A stretch of DNA of 64,000 nt from Deltaproteobacteria bacterium (GTDB lineage: Bacteria > UBA10199 > DSSB01 > JACPFA01). The first letter of the stretch is position 1, and every line of letters begins with the position of its first letter. The DNA lies in NCBI GenBank assembly GCA_016183235.1, contig JACPFA010000014.1:62001-126000 (forward strand), in the 5' to 3' direction. The notes under the pieces were generated by a model, which made no database searches, was not told the origin of the DNA, and saw nothing but the letters and a program-made list of their open reading frames with translations. The position numbers and the translations under genes are program-made. Shown here one piece after another: positions 7,247 through 15,177 of this stretch.

Positions 7247-7882
7247 TCAAGACAAGTTCTTCAATATTCCAGCTAAGTTCAGCAAAGCTTGGGCGCGGTG
7301 GGAGATTTTGTTTTTTTCAAGCGGGGTTAGTTGAGCTAGGGTCTTTTTGAGAGAAGGGATATAAAAAATGGGGTCGTAACCAAAGCCGTGGGTGCCAGCG
7401 GGTTGTTCGGCAATATAGCCAGGCAAAATTCCTTCAGCCACATATTCTTCGCCCTTAGGCCCGAGTAACACCATCACAGTTTTAAAGAGGGCTTTGCGTT
7501 TTGGGAAAGGGATGCCTTTTAACTCAGTTAACATTTTTTTGATATTATCGGCTGGCAAGCAATCGGGGCCGGCATAACGGGCGGCGTGCAACCCCGGAGC
7601 GCCTTGCAGGGCCTCGACTTCTAAACCTGTGTCATCGGCTAAGGCCCATTGGTTTAATTTTTGCACGATGGGGAGGGCTTTTTTACGGGCGTTTTCGAGG
7701 TAGGTATGGCCGTCTTCTTCGCCTGGTTTGATGCCGGGGAAGTCTTTTAAAGATAAGATTTGAATAGGTAAGATGGAAGATTGCTTCGGCAGGCTTGCCT
7801 CGCAATGACATTGTAGGCCAGATAGAACATTGCTTATTTCTCTCAATTTCCCTTCGTTACCTGTCGCAACTACGATTTGCAT
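7247..7882 (-). CDS. rdgB: RdgB/HAM1 non-canonical purine NTP pyrophosphatase
   Basis: The 211-residue product hydrolyses dITP, XTP and ITP to monophosphates and so cleans the nucleotide pool. Family signatures are the N-terminal ATGNEGKLREI, the LADDTGLEVEALQGAPGLHA core, and the C-terminal ISHRAQAL. Between residues about 22 and 39, where homologues pass directly from the first helix to the second strand (ILSLKDFPG), there are extra residues CHCEASLPKQSSIL. The DNA coding for them is a copy of the dispersed repeat of this genome. The insertion is in frame and all catalytic motifs are kept. The start overlaps the end of the glycosyltransferase gene by 13 bp. Confidence 0.95.
   Translation of the reverse strand: MQIVVATGNEGKLREISNVLSGLQCHCEASLPKQSSILPIQILSLKDFPGIKPGEEDGHTYLENARKKALPIVQKLNQWALADDTGLEVEALQGAPGLHAARYAGPDCLPADNIKKMLTELKGIPFPKRKALFKTVMVLLGPKGEEYVAEGILPGYIAEQPAGTHGFGYDPIFYIPSLKKTLAQLTPLEKNKISHRAQALLNLAGILKNLS
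7777..7811. repeat. Dispersed repeat inserted in rdgB
   Basis: The plus strand reads GATTGCTTCGGCAGGCTTGC and continues CTCGCAATGACA. This is the same module found in intergenic gaps at 11624, 13122, 15132 and 26983. It lies wholly inside the rdgB reading frame and keeps it open. Confidence 0.85.
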
Positions 7883-8745
7883 AAGGACTTTCTAAAATGA
7901 AGATTCTTCACCCTGCTGGGTTCAGAATGACATTTAATTATCTTTTCTTCGTAAGGGTTCTCTACCAAGGGGTGCCTCTTCTTAAACCCTTGGCTTAAAA
8001 TTTTTAATTTGTGAATTAATTCTTCTAATAACCAGGTTTTTTGTTCTGGGGTAAGTTTTTCTTGTTGTAAAATTTTTTCTAACGATTGCACTCGAAACCG
8101 ATCCATGCCCCAATGACGTTTTGATAATTGATCGGCGTGCCCGCCGTATTTTACAATTTGAGGCTCTGATAAAGTCATCATCGGGCTACGCAAGGCCATG
8201 CGAAGCCACAGATCATAATCTTCGCAAACTGGCAAATTTCCGTCAAAACCGCCTACTTCTAAAAATAACTTTTTCGAAAAAACTGTGGCCGATGGGCTGA
8301 CGATGCACAGGGGCAGGCATTCTTTAAAAATCCAGCCTGAATGTTTTTGATGTTTTTTGTGTGGATTAATGCGTTGGCCATTTTTGAGCCAAATTTCTTC
8401 GCATTGGCAAACTTGATAATCAGAATTCTTTTGTAAAAATTCTAGCTGAACTTTAATTTTATTAGACAACCATTCATCATCCGAATCAAGCAAGGCTATC
8501 CATTCGCCGTTGGCCCTTTGAACACCTAAATTGCGGGCTGCAGCGGGGCCAGCGTTGGATTGGTGGATATATTGGATATGAGGTTCATTTAGATTTTGTA
8601 CCCACTCAGCGGTTTTATCGGTTGAACCGTCGTCGATGATGATGATTTCATCTACTGGGTGGGATTGGGCTAAGATGGAAGCAATGGCCCTTTGCAAAAG
8701 GGATAAGCGATTATAGGTGGGGATGATAACGGAAAAGGCAGTCAT
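7870..8745 (-). CDS. GT2-family glycosyltransferase
   Basis: The 291-residue product has a GT-A fold. It begins FSVIIPTYNRLSLLQRAI, then IIIDDGSTD and the metal-binding DSDDEW. The acceptor region has VGGFDGNLPVCEDYDLWLR, with the ED that often serves as catalytic base. It probably transfers a sugar to a polysaccharide or glycolipid on the cytoplasmic side of the membrane; the acceptor cannot be told. The last 20 or so residues (KCHSEPSRVKNLHF onward) are encoded by a dispersed repeat (7898-7933), so the native C-terminus has been replaced or extended. The end overlaps rdgB. Confidence 0.9.
   Translation of the reverse strand: MTAFSVIIPTYNRLSLLQRAIASILAQSHPVDEIIIIDDGSTDKTAEWVQNLNEPHIQYIHQSNAGPAAARNLGVQRANGEWIALLDSDDEWLSNKIKVQLEFLQKNSDYQVCQCEEIWLKNGQRINPHKKHQKHSGWIFKECLPLCIVSPSATVFSKKLFLEVGGFDGNLPVCEDYDLWLRMALRSPMMTLSEPQIVKYGGHADQLSKRHWGMDRFRVQSLEKILQQEKLTPEQKTWLLEELIHKLKILSQGFKKRHPLVENPYEEKIIKCHSEPSRVKNLHFRKSLCKS
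7898..7933. repeat. Dispersed repeat at glycosyltransferase 3' end
   Basis: GAAGATTCTTCACCCTGCTG followed by GGTTCAGAATGACA, the AGAATGACA variant of the dispersed module. It codes for the C-terminal tail of the glycosyltransferase on the minus strand. Confidence 0.8.
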
Positions 8746-8750
8746 AAATG

Positions 8751-8785
8751 GAAGATTCTTCGCCCTGCTGGGCTCAGAATGACAT
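8751..8785. repeat. Dispersed repeat before glycosyltransferase
   Basis: GAAGATTCTTCGCCCTGCTG then GGCTCAGAATGACATGG. It fills the 42-bp gap between the dnaB stop and the glycosyltransferase start and is nearly identical to the copy at 7898-7933. The glycosyltransferase gene is therefore bracketed by two same-orientation copies. Confidence 0.8.
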
Positions 8786-8787
8786 GG

Positions 8788-10173
8788 TTAATTATTAAAA
8801 CTTGGGATGTTATCGCCTAAATGTTCTTCTAGGTTTTCAAAGCGGGTAAATTCTTTAAAGAATTTTAGGCGTACCACACCGGTGGGGCCATTGCGGTGTT
8901 TACCGACAATAACCTCGGCAATCCCAGCATCGGGGGAATTGGGGTTATAAACTTCGTCTCGGTAAATAAAGGTAATGAGGTCGGCGTCTTGCTCAATAGC
9001 ACCCGACTCACGCAGATCAGATAACATGGGGCGTTTATCTTGGCGGCCCTCTAAACTACGATTAAGCTGAGAAAGGGCAATGACCGGAATATTGAGTTCT
9101 TTGGCGAGCGATTTCATGGACCGCGATATTTCGCTAATTTCTCGCTCGCGATTGCTGTCATATCTTGATGCCGATCGCATGAGTTGCAAATAGTCAACGA
9201 CTACCAAACCTAAGTCATGTTCACGAACCAGCCGCCGGGCCTTAGCCCTCATCTCTAAAGGGGTAATTTCGGCGGTATCGTCAATAAATAAGGGTGCCTC
9301 CGAGAGCTGGCTTGCGGCCCGGGTTAATTTGGGCCAATCACTTTCGCGCAAAAATCCTCCGCGCAATTTTGAAGAATCGATCCCAGCCTCGGCACATAAC
9401 AAACGATTCACTAAAGATTCTTTAGACATTTCCAAAGAAAAAATGGCCACGGCTTTTTTGGTGGCCATGGCGGTATTTAAGGCCAAGTTTAAAGCAAAGG
9501 CAGTTTTTCCCATTGAAGGACGGCCCGCCACAATAATCAAATCAGCCTTTTGTAAACCACAGGTGATTTTGTCGAGGTCGTTAAAACCCGTGGTTACCCC
9601 AGTAAGTTTTTCTTTATTTTCATAAAGTTCTTCAATGTTCTTAAACGCATCTTTAACAATTTCGCGCACCGAGTAAAAAGGCCGCTTGAATCGATTGGCG
9701 GTAATTTCAAAAATGGCCTTTTCGGCATCGTCTAACATGGCCTCGACGTTGCCCGCACCATCGTAGCCTTGGCTGACAATATCGGTAGCTGCGTTGATGA
9801 GAGTACGCATGATGGATTTTTCACGCACGATCTTGGCGTAATGAATAATATTGGCTGAACTAGGCACCGAGGCAGCCAGTAACCCTAAATAAGGAGAACC
9901 TCCGACTTTTTCTAGATCGCCTTGACTGGTTAGCTCGTTGGCGAGCGAAATCACATCAACCGGTTCACTCTTTTGATATAAACTGAGCAGCGCTTTATAG
10001 ATTAAATTATGGCTTTTTTTATAGAAATCTTGGGGGCCTAAAAGATCGACGACCTTATGAATGGCCTCCCCATCGATCAAGATGCCACCCAGCACCGACA
10101 TCTCTGCATCGAGAGACTGGGGCGGGACTTTATAAGGATCCTCTTCGCTGGGAACAGGACTGGGGATTGCCAT
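8788..10173 (-). CDS. dnaB: Replicative DNA helicase DnaB
   Basis: The 461-residue product has the usual DnaB length. The N-terminal domain begins PPQSLDAEMSVLGGILIDGE. The RecA-like C-terminal domain has Walker A GRPSMGKTAFALN, Walker B LGLVVVDYLQLM, and the DLRESGAIEQDADLI motif with the arginine finger region ahead of it. It unwinds DNA 5' to 3' at the fork as a hexamer loaded by DnaC or similar. It starts 3 bp after rplI, as in many bacteria where rpsF-rpsR-rplI-dnaB form one unit. No intein or insertion is visible. Confidence 0.98.
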   Translation of the reverse strand: MAIPSPVPSEEDPYKVPPQSLDAEMSVLGGILIDGEAIHKVVDLLGPQDFYKKSHNLIYKALLSLYQKSEPVDVISLANELTSQGDLEKVGGSPYLGLLAASVPSSANIIHYAKIVREKSIMRTLINAATDIVSQGYDGAGNVEAMLDDAEKAIFEITANRFKRPFYSVREIVKDAFKNIEELYENKEKLTGVTTGFNDLDKITCGLQKADLIIVAGRPSMGKTAFALNLALNTAMATKKAVAIFSLEMSKESLVNRLLCAEAGIDSSKLRGGFLRESDWPKLTRAASQLSEAPLFIDDTAEITPLEMRAKARRLVREHDLGLVVVDYLQLMRSASRYDSNREREISEISRSMKSLAKELNIPVIALSQLNRSLEGRQDKRPMLSDLRESGAIEQDADLITFIYRDEVYNPNSPDAGIAEVIVGKHRNGPTGVVRLKFFKEFTRFENLEEHLGDNIPSFNN

Positions 10174-10176
10174 AAG

Positions 10177-10623
10177 CTATTCCTGACGCACCACCCACAA
10201 TTTAATGGGGGCCGAAATATCTTGAGCCAATTTGACTTCGATTTCAAAAGTTCCGATGGTCTTAATAGGATCTTTAATCAAAATATGTTTTTTGTCTAAG
10301 GAAAAACCTTTGACTGCCAAAGCTTCAGCAATTTCATGATTGGTAACCGAACCAAAGATTTTGTCTTCGGCACCTACCTTTTTTTGAATGGTAATTTCGG
10401 CGCCATTTATTTTTGCTGCTAACTCTTGATAATGCTGGCGACGCAATTCGTTTTGCCGTTCGACCATCTTGCGGCGTTGCTCAAAACTTTTAATATTGCC
10501 CCGATCGGCTAAGATGGCCTTTTTTTGGGGTAATAAATAATTGCGGCCAAAACCTGTTTTTACTTTAACGACTTCACCGGCTTTACCTAAATGATCAACA
10601 TCTTCAATTAAGATTAACTCCAT
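10177..10623 (-). CDS. rplI: 50S ribosomal protein L9
   Basis: The 148-residue product begins MELILIEDVDHLGKAGEVVK, then VKTGFGRNYLLPQKKAILAD, the rRNA-binding N-terminal domain. The long connecting helix (about residues 40-75) and the C-terminal domain follow, giving a full-length L9. It lies at the usual place between the DUF2232 membrane gene and dnaB, with 3-bp gaps on both sides. Confidence 0.98.
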   Translation of the reverse strand: MELILIEDVDHLGKAGEVVKVKTGFGRNYLLPQKKAILADRGNIKSFEQRRKMVERQNELRRQHYQELAAKINGAEITIQKKVGAEDKIFGSVTNHEIAEALAVKGFSLDKKHILIKDPIKTIGTFEIEVKLAQDISAPIKLWVVRQE

Positions 10624-10626
10624 AAC

Positions 10627-11613
10627 TTACTCCTTTGCTGATAAACTTAACTTTAACTTTCGAAAATCAAACCACGCATCAAAAAAACCCACGCCTATTA
10701 ATAAATAAGCTGCTGGGCTTAAAAATAGGACGGCCACCCCCATTGCTAATACCTGCAACCAAAAAGACATCTTTATTTTGTTCAAATAAAAACTCAAAAC
10801 CCCAAGGCCTTGTAAAAAATAAATGAAGCCAATGATCATTAATCCATTCAATATCAAACCATCAACGATCTCGACTTTGAATAAAAACTGGTTAAAAATC
10901 ATGACTAGAAACAACCCAGCCACACTCCACACCAAAGGAAACGGCCATTGTATTTTTTTAAATTCTTGTAATTTTTGAAAAAACCCATATCTGGCCAACA
11001 CCGTTCGCATCAGCCAAACTTGAAGCACAGAAAGTAATAAGGCAAAAATAATAAAAAAACTCGGCGCAGCTAATACTGTAAAACGAATGATCTCGGCTTG
11101 ATGGGCTTGAAAAGCCGGTTGCTTGCGAATTAATTCATCCATCACACTCTGCACAAATGCATAAGCCTGTTGATATAAAAAACTCCACCCCAGATTAGCT
11201 AGCAGTAGCCCCAGAACAATCACGACTAAGATTAAAATACTCATCAAACATTGCCCAAAAAATTGAGAAGTGCTTAATGATTTCGCTTCTAAGTGAGCCA
11301 AAGTTAAACCCATCCACAAATAAAAAATGACCTGAATGGAGCCAAGCCAAACAAAAGGTTCACCGGGTAAAACTAAAAAGGGTAACTTGGCGTGAAAGGC
11401 CTCTACGCCCAACCAAGGCAGAAGCCCCCAATAAATCGCCAGCAAAATAACTCCAGCTACCCAAGCGACCCTATAAGCGGCCAGTCGAGAAACTGTTTTA
11501 AAAATATAAACGATGGGTAGAGGGGTGAGCCAAACAAAAAGGCCCGAAAGGTAAAACCCCACGATGGCTAATAACCCAAGGCTTGAATTTTTTACAGCAG
11601 GTGTTCTTAACAT
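10627..11613 (-). CDS. DUF2232 (YybS-like) membrane protein
   Basis: The ATG at 11613 gives 328 residues. A longer frame to 11694 would be read through a dispersed repeat (11624-11660) and adds a non-membrane leader, so it is rejected. There are about eight hydrophobic segments from residue 12 onwards. Proteins of this type sit between rpsR and rplI in many delta-like and Gram-positive genomes; the function is unknown. It ends 3 bp before rplI. Confidence 0.8.
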   Translation of the reverse strand: MLRTPAVKNSSLGLLAIVGFYLSGLFVWLTPLPIVYIFKTVSRLAAYRVAWVAGVILLAIYWGLLPWLGVEAFHAKLPFLVLPGEPFVWLGSIQVIFYLWMGLTLAHLEAKSLSTSQFFGQCLMSILILVVIVLGLLLANLGWSFLYQQAYAFVQSVMDELIRKQPAFQAHQAEIIRFTVLAAPSFFIIFALLLSVLQVWLMRTVLARYGFFQKLQEFKKIQWPFPLVWSVAGLFLVMIFNQFLFKVEIVDGLILNGLMIIGFIYFLQGLGVLSFYLNKIKMSFWLQVLAMGVAVLFLSPAAYLLIGVGFFDAWFDFRKLKLSLSAKE

Positions 11614-11623
11614 AATATTACAA

Positions 11624-11660
11624 GAGAGATTGCTTCGCCCTGCTGGCCTCGCAATGACAG
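11624..11660. repeat. Dispersed repeat between rpsR and DUF2232 gene
   Basis: AGAGATTGCTTCGCCCTGCT, then GGCCTCGCAATGACAG. It occupies the gap before the DUF2232 start and would sit in the leader of that gene within the ribosomal operon. Confidence 0.8.
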
Positions 11661-11703
11661 AGGCACCACGAAAGGCTTGCAATAATATTGTCAACTGAGC
11701 AAC

Positions 11704-11946
11704 TCAACTATGATTTGTCGTAAAGGGCAGCAAAGCCATGATGCGCGATCGTTTGACTTCGCTGGTTAAACGACGTTGATGATAGGCACAATTACCCGTA
11801 ATACGAGAAGGGATGATTTTCCCCCGCTCGGTGATAAACATCGATAAATGCTGCGGAGCTTTATAGTTGAGGGTAAAATCTTTATCTTGGCAAAATCGAC
11901 AAAGTTTCTTTTTTATTTTTGAACTTGCTGTATAGGCAGTAGCCAT
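11704..11946 (-). CDS. rpsR: 30S ribosomal protein S18
   Basis: The 80-residue product has the S18 core [20 protein letters not shown] and the [17 protein letters not shown] end. The Cys pair in LCRFCQDK together with CAYH makes a possible zinc site, as in the C+ form of this protein. It lies 13 bp after rpsF, its binding partner on the ribosome. Confidence 0.98.
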   Translation of the reverse strand: MATAYTASSKIKKKLCRFCQDKDFTLNYKAPQHLSMFITERGKIIPSRITGNCAYHQRRLTSEVKRSRIMALLPFTTNHS

Positions 11947-11959
11947 AAATTACCTCTTC

Positions 11960-12349
11960 TTAATAATGTTGGACGCGGGGTGGTCTTTCACGTTCTTCGG
12001 AATATTCGGGCGCTAACGGGGGCGGTAAAATTTCTTGTTTCGAACGAGTTTCAACATCAACGTTATCGCTCAGCTGAACGGTCATGAAACGTAAAACATT
12101 TTCATCGTACTTTAAATTACGTTCGATCCCAGCAACACTGCCACCGGGCGAAATATATTGAAAATAAAAATAATGCCCATTGCGTTGTTTTTTGATGCTG
12201 AAGGCTAGTTTGCGTTTGCCCCAATCAGTATGGATCAAAACATGGCCACCATCTTTTTTAACAATGCCTTCTAATTTTGATTTTAGATTATCGATCGCGG
12301 CTTGGGTTAAAGCGGGCGCTAAAATATAAAGCGTTTCGTATTCTTTCAC
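11960..12349 (-). CDS. rpsF: 30S ribosomal protein S6
   Basis: The 129-residue product has the S6 ferredoxin-like fold: YETLYILAPALTQAAIDNLK, the TDWGKRKLAFSIKKQRNGHY strand and NLKYDENVLRFMTVQL. The acidic and proline-rich tail after residue 100 is common. It heads the rpsF-rpsR-DUF2232-rplI-dnaB run. The gap to pth is filled by three tandem repeats. In related genomes a ychF gene often stands between pth and rpsF; it is absent here. Confidence 0.98.
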   Translation of the reverse strand: MKEYETLYILAPALTQAAIDNLKSKLEGIVKKDGGHVLIHTDWGKRKLAFSIKKQRNGHYFYFQYISPGGSVAGIERNLKYDENVLRFMTVQLSDNVDVETRSKQEILPPPLAPEYSEERERPPRVQHY

Positions 12350-12412
12350 TTCAATAACTCCTTTTGGACTCTGTGGCCCCTAACTTATGATGGCTGGGAG
12401 CAAGGTTTAACT

Positions 12413-12530
12413 ATCATGGATCCCGGGTCAAGCCCGGGATGACGACGATTACCATAGATCCTCAGGTCTTAGCCCGGAATGACGACGATTATCATGGATC
12501 CCGGATCTAAGGCTGGGATGACGACGGTGA
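12413..12530. repeat. Three tandem copies of GC-rich palindromic repeat
   Basis: Three head-to-tail units of 38-40 bp (12413-12450, 12451-12490, 12491-12530), each of the form ATCATGGATCCCGGG, about 8 bases, then CCCGGGATGACGACG. The first is the cleanest; the second and third have diverged. Single copies occur at 25671 and 48635. The third unit covers the last codons of pth. Confidence 0.85.
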
Positions 12531-13103
12531 CGTATTATACATTTGCATTGAAGAATCAAGGCCCTTTTCAATAAAATGGAGCAAGGCTGCCAGTGAAGTT
12601 TGAAGGGTGGTTTGCAAGACTTTGACCTCGTGGGTATCAAAAGGTTTCAAAACATAATCGGCGGTGTCTTGGTTTCTGTGAGCCGGGCGGCCCACCCCTA
12701 TCCGCAAACGATTAAATTCTTGAGAGTTTAAGGCCTCAACGATAGATTGCACTCCGTTATGGCCTGCCGCCGAACGATTAAACGCTAATTTGATCTTCCC
12801 CAAAGGTAAATCAACATCGTCATGAACCACGAGCAAATCTTTGGGTTCAAATTTGAGGAATTGCAACCATGCCGCCACCGCTTTTCCACTGAGATTCATA
12901 AAGGTTTGAGGTTTTATCAAATAAACCTTTTTACCATCATGAACCCATTGCACAAATTTAGCTTGGAATTTTTGCCGCCAAGAACCCAATTTATTTTCAT
13001 GGGCAAGCTGATCGAGAACCAAAAAACCAGCGTTATGGCGGGTCTTTTCGTATTCAGTCCCGGGGTTACCCAGACCAACCACCAATAATGGTAATGCGGC
13101 CAT
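12507..13103 (-). CDS. pth: Peptidyl-tRNA hydrolase
   Basis: The 198-residue product recycles peptidyl-tRNA dropped by the ribosome. Family marks are VVGLGNPGTEYEKTRHNAGF with the catalytic His at residue 23, KPQTFMNLSGKAV, and VVHDDVDLPLGKIKL. The last eight residues (TSPSSSQP) and the stop come from a GC-rich tandem repeat that runs into the gene, so the C-terminal tail is not native. It lies between rplY and rpsF in the translation operon. Confidence 0.97.
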   Translation of the reverse strand: MAALPLLVVGLGNPGTEYEKTRHNAGFLVLDQLAHENKLGSWRQKFQAKFVQWVHDGKKVYLIKPQTFMNLSGKAVAAWLQFLKFEPKDLLVVHDDVDLPLGKIKLAFNRSAAGHNGVQSIVEALNSQEFNRLRIGVGRPAHRNQDTADYVLKPFDTHEVKVLQTTLQTSLAALLHFIEKGLDSSMQMYNTSPSSSQP

Positions 13104-13121
13104 AAATTAGCACATGCTTTT

Positions 13122-13158
13122 TGAGATTGCTTCGTCACTTCGTTCCTCGCAATGACAG
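13122..13158. repeat. Dispersed repeat between rplY and pth
   Basis: GAGATTGCTTCGTCACTTCG, then TTCCTCGCAATGACAG. It sits in the 69-bp gap between the two operon genes. Confidence 0.75.
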
Positions 13159-13172
13159 CGAGGTTTAAATAG

Positions 13173-13880
13173 TTATTTTTTCTCTTCAGATTTTTTCTCG
13201 GCCTTTTTATCGCCCTTTTTCTCACCCTCAACAGCCGCTTCTTCTTTACCAGCCTTCTCGGTAAGTACTTCGGGTTCAGCCGGGGCACCTTCAACAGGAG
13301 CTGCAGCAACCACTTCTTCAGGAGCCGGCGCAACCACCGACACAACCGTGGTTTCAAGACGAGTCAGCACTTCAACTTCAGGTGGAATTTTTAAATCACT
13401 CACATGCAAAGATTGGCCAATGTTTAATGCTGAAACATCTAACTCAAAGGCTTCTGGGATTTGAGTGGGTAAGCAACGCACGTCAAGCCGACGGGTGAGT
13501 ACTTCAACAACCCCACCTTCTTGCACACCCGCTGCCCTGCCGATTAATTTAATGGGGACCTCGACCTGAATCTTTTTAGTAAGATCGACTCTTAAAAAAT
13601 CGATGTGTTGCAAATCACGCCGGATAACCGAGGCTTGATAATCTTTAATCAAAACAGGAATGGGGGCGTTTTCGCCAATTTTAAGATCGAGCAGCTCAGT
13701 AGAACCGGCTCCTTTTGACAATAATTTCAAAATGGGTTTGGGTTCCACGGCTAAGGGCATGGCTTCTTGCTGCATGCCATAAAGCACAGCAGGCACTAAA
13801 CCTTTAAACCGGGTTTTTCGAGCCGCGCCCTTACCAACACCTTCACGAATGGTTGCTTCAATGGTTTGTCTTGTGGTCAT
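13173..13880 (-). CDS. rplY: 50S ribosomal protein L25 (CTC/TL5 form)
   Basis: The 235-residue product is the long form: an N-terminal 5S rRNA-binding domain (TIEATIREGVGKGAARKTRF, residues 4-95) plus a C-terminal beta domain (to about residue 185). It ends in a charged Glu/Lys tail (EEKKGDKKAEKKSEEKK). It lies directly after prs, the usual pairing. Confidence 0.95.
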   Translation of the reverse strand: MTTRQTIEATIREGVGKGAARKTRFKGLVPAVLYGMQQEAMPLAVEPKPILKLLSKGAGSTELLDLKIGENAPIPVLIKDYQASVIRRDLQHIDFLRVDLTKKIQVEVPIKLIGRAAGVQEGGVVEVLTRRLDVRCLPTQIPEAFELDVSALNIGQSLHVSDLKIPPEVEVLTRLETTVVSVVAPAPEEVVAAAPVEGAPAEPEVLTEKAGKEEAAVEGEKKGDKKAEKKSEEKK

Positions 13881-13901
13881 ATGTTTAACCTCTATTACTT
13901 C

Positions 13902-14849
13902 TTATACAAATAATGATGAAACCGAATCCCGTTCATAGATGCGGCGAATTGCCTCCCCCAACAAAGGGGCTACCGACAATTGTTTTAGCTTTTTACATTT
14001 TGTAAACTTGTCATTCAGATCAATGGTATTGGTCACGATGAGTTCTTCTAAAGAAGATTGATTGATTCTTTCTAAAGCAGGCCCCGATAAAACCCCATGG
14101 GTGGCTAAACCATAAACTTTTTTAGCCCCATTTTTCTTAATGGCTTGAGCACCTTGGGTTAGGGTGCCAGCGGTATCGACCATGTCATCAACAATAATCG
14201 CTGTTTTGCCGTCGACCTCACCGATAATGTGACTCACCTCTGATTGGTTGGGGGCTGGCCGACGTTTGTCGATCAAAGCGAGGCTGCAATCGAGCCGTTT
14301 GGCAAAGGCCCTGGCGCGCTCGGTACCACCCGCATCGGGGCTGACCATGACTAAATCGTCCCCTAAATTATTCTTAATATAATCGAGCAAAACCGGAGTG
14401 CCATAAAGATGATCAAAGGGAATATCAAAAAACCCTTGAATTTGGCCGGCATGCAGATCCATCGATAAAACCCGATGCGCACCCGCCGCCGTTAATAGAT
14501 CAGCCACTAATTTTGAAGTAATGGGCGTACGAGGCTGAACCTTGCGATCTTGGCGGGCATAGCCATAATAGGGAATCACTGCTGTGATGCTCTCAGCCGA
14601 CGCCCGCTTAAAGGCATCGATCATAATTAAAAGTTCCATTAAATGTTCATTGGCCGGATGAGACGTAGACTGCACCACAAAAACATCGGCACCCCGAACA
14701 TTTTCTTGCACTTCAACCCATACTTCGCCATCAGAAAAGCGTTTAACCTCGGCCTTCCCTTCTGGCATTCCTAGACAATTGCAAATCTCCCGACAAAGGG
14801 CGGGATTAGAATTACCATGGAAAATCTTGATTTTATGCTGGTCTAACAT
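13902..14849 (-). CDS. prs: Ribose-phosphate pyrophosphokinase
   Basis: The 315-residue product makes PRPP from ribose 5-phosphate and ATP for nucleotide, His and Trp synthesis. Clear signatures are [36 protein letters not shown], the ATP loop region [16 protein letters not shown], and the PRPP-binding [15 protein letters not shown]. The ATG at 14849 aligns with the usual N-terminus; an earlier start at 14867 would add six residues. A strongly structured 127-bp segment separates it from tRNA-Gln and may form its leader. Confidence 0.98.
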   Translation of the reverse strand: MLDQHKIKIFHGNSNPALCREICNCLGMPEGKAEVKRFSDGEVWVEVQENVRGADVFVVQSTSHPANEHLMELLIMIDAFKRASAESITAVIPYYGYARQDRKVQPRTPITSKLVADLLTAAGAHRVLSMDLHAGQIQGFFDIPFDHLYGTPVLLDYIKNNLGDDLVMVSPDAGGTERARAFAKRLDCSLALIDKRRPAPNQSEVSHIIGEVDGKTAIIVDDMVDTAGTLTQGAQAIKKNGAKKVYGLATHGVLSGPALERINQSSLEELIVTNTIDLNDKFTKCKKLKQLSVAPLLGEAIRRIYERDSVSSLFV

Positions 14850-14905
14850 GGGTTGCCCGATTAGCACTACGGCATAACAAAAACAACCCTAATTTCTAAT
14901 TTGGC

Positions 14906-15032
14906 TATACAAGGCTGACCTTTTAACTCGGCTTGTATACCTCTATTTTCCATTTTCTCATGCCATTTTCTAAATTTGTGGCACTAGAAAATAGCATGGG
15001 AAAATAGAGGAAAAATTTGCTGCCACAAATTT
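14906..15032 (-). promoter_or_regulatory. Structured leader between tRNA-Gln and prs
   Basis: Three overlapping inverted repeats occur here. TATACAAG (14906-14913) pairs with CTTGTATA (14932-14939). CCTCTATTTTCC (14940-14951) pairs with GGAAAATAGAGG (14999-15010), and the stem extends inward through CATGC/GCATG and a TAGAAAAT/ATTTTCTA match with a 7-base bulge. AAATTTGTGGCA in the loop (14972-14983) pairs with TGCCACAAATTT (15021-15032). The last pairing crosses the second stem, so it would form either a pseudoknot or an alternative fold. It may be a leader of prs or a repeat-derived element. Confidence 0.6.
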
Positions 15033-15104
15033 TTGGGGCGCCAGGATTCGAACCTGGGAATGCTGGAATCAAAATCCAGTGACTTACCGCTTGTCGACGC
15101 CCCA
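15033..15104 (-). tRNA. tRNA-Gln (UUG)
   Basis: A 72-base cloverleaf. The acceptor TGGGGCG pairs with CGCCCCA, the D-loop reads AAGCGGTAA, the anticodon stem CTGGA/TCCAG encloses loop TTTTGAT with anticodon TTG, and the T-arm is CCAGGTTCGAATCCTGG. No encoded CCA. It lies inside the spoVG-prs gap on the same strand. Confidence 0.96.
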
Positions 15105-15131
15105 ATAAATATAAGGGAGAATTGTTCAAAG

Positions 15132-15173
15132 CAAGATTGCCACGCTCGCCTTAAGGCTCGCTCGCAATGACAG
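15132..15173. repeat. Dispersed repeat between spoVG and tRNA-Gln
   Basis: GCAAGATTGCCACGCTCGCC, then TTAAGGCTCGCTCGCAATGACAG split as an inner GCTCGCCTTAAGGC stem-loop. The outer ends CAAGATTGC and GCAATGACAG match the other copies. Confidence 0.75.
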
Positions 15174-15177
15174 TTTC

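Noticed and set aside
11614-11694. N-terminal extension of the DUF2232 gene
   Set aside because: Coded by a dispersed repeat; the membrane protein begins naturally at 11613.
12413-12530. Possible CRISPR array
   Set aside because: Three units join head to tail without spacers and are themselves palindromic repeats that occur elsewhere.
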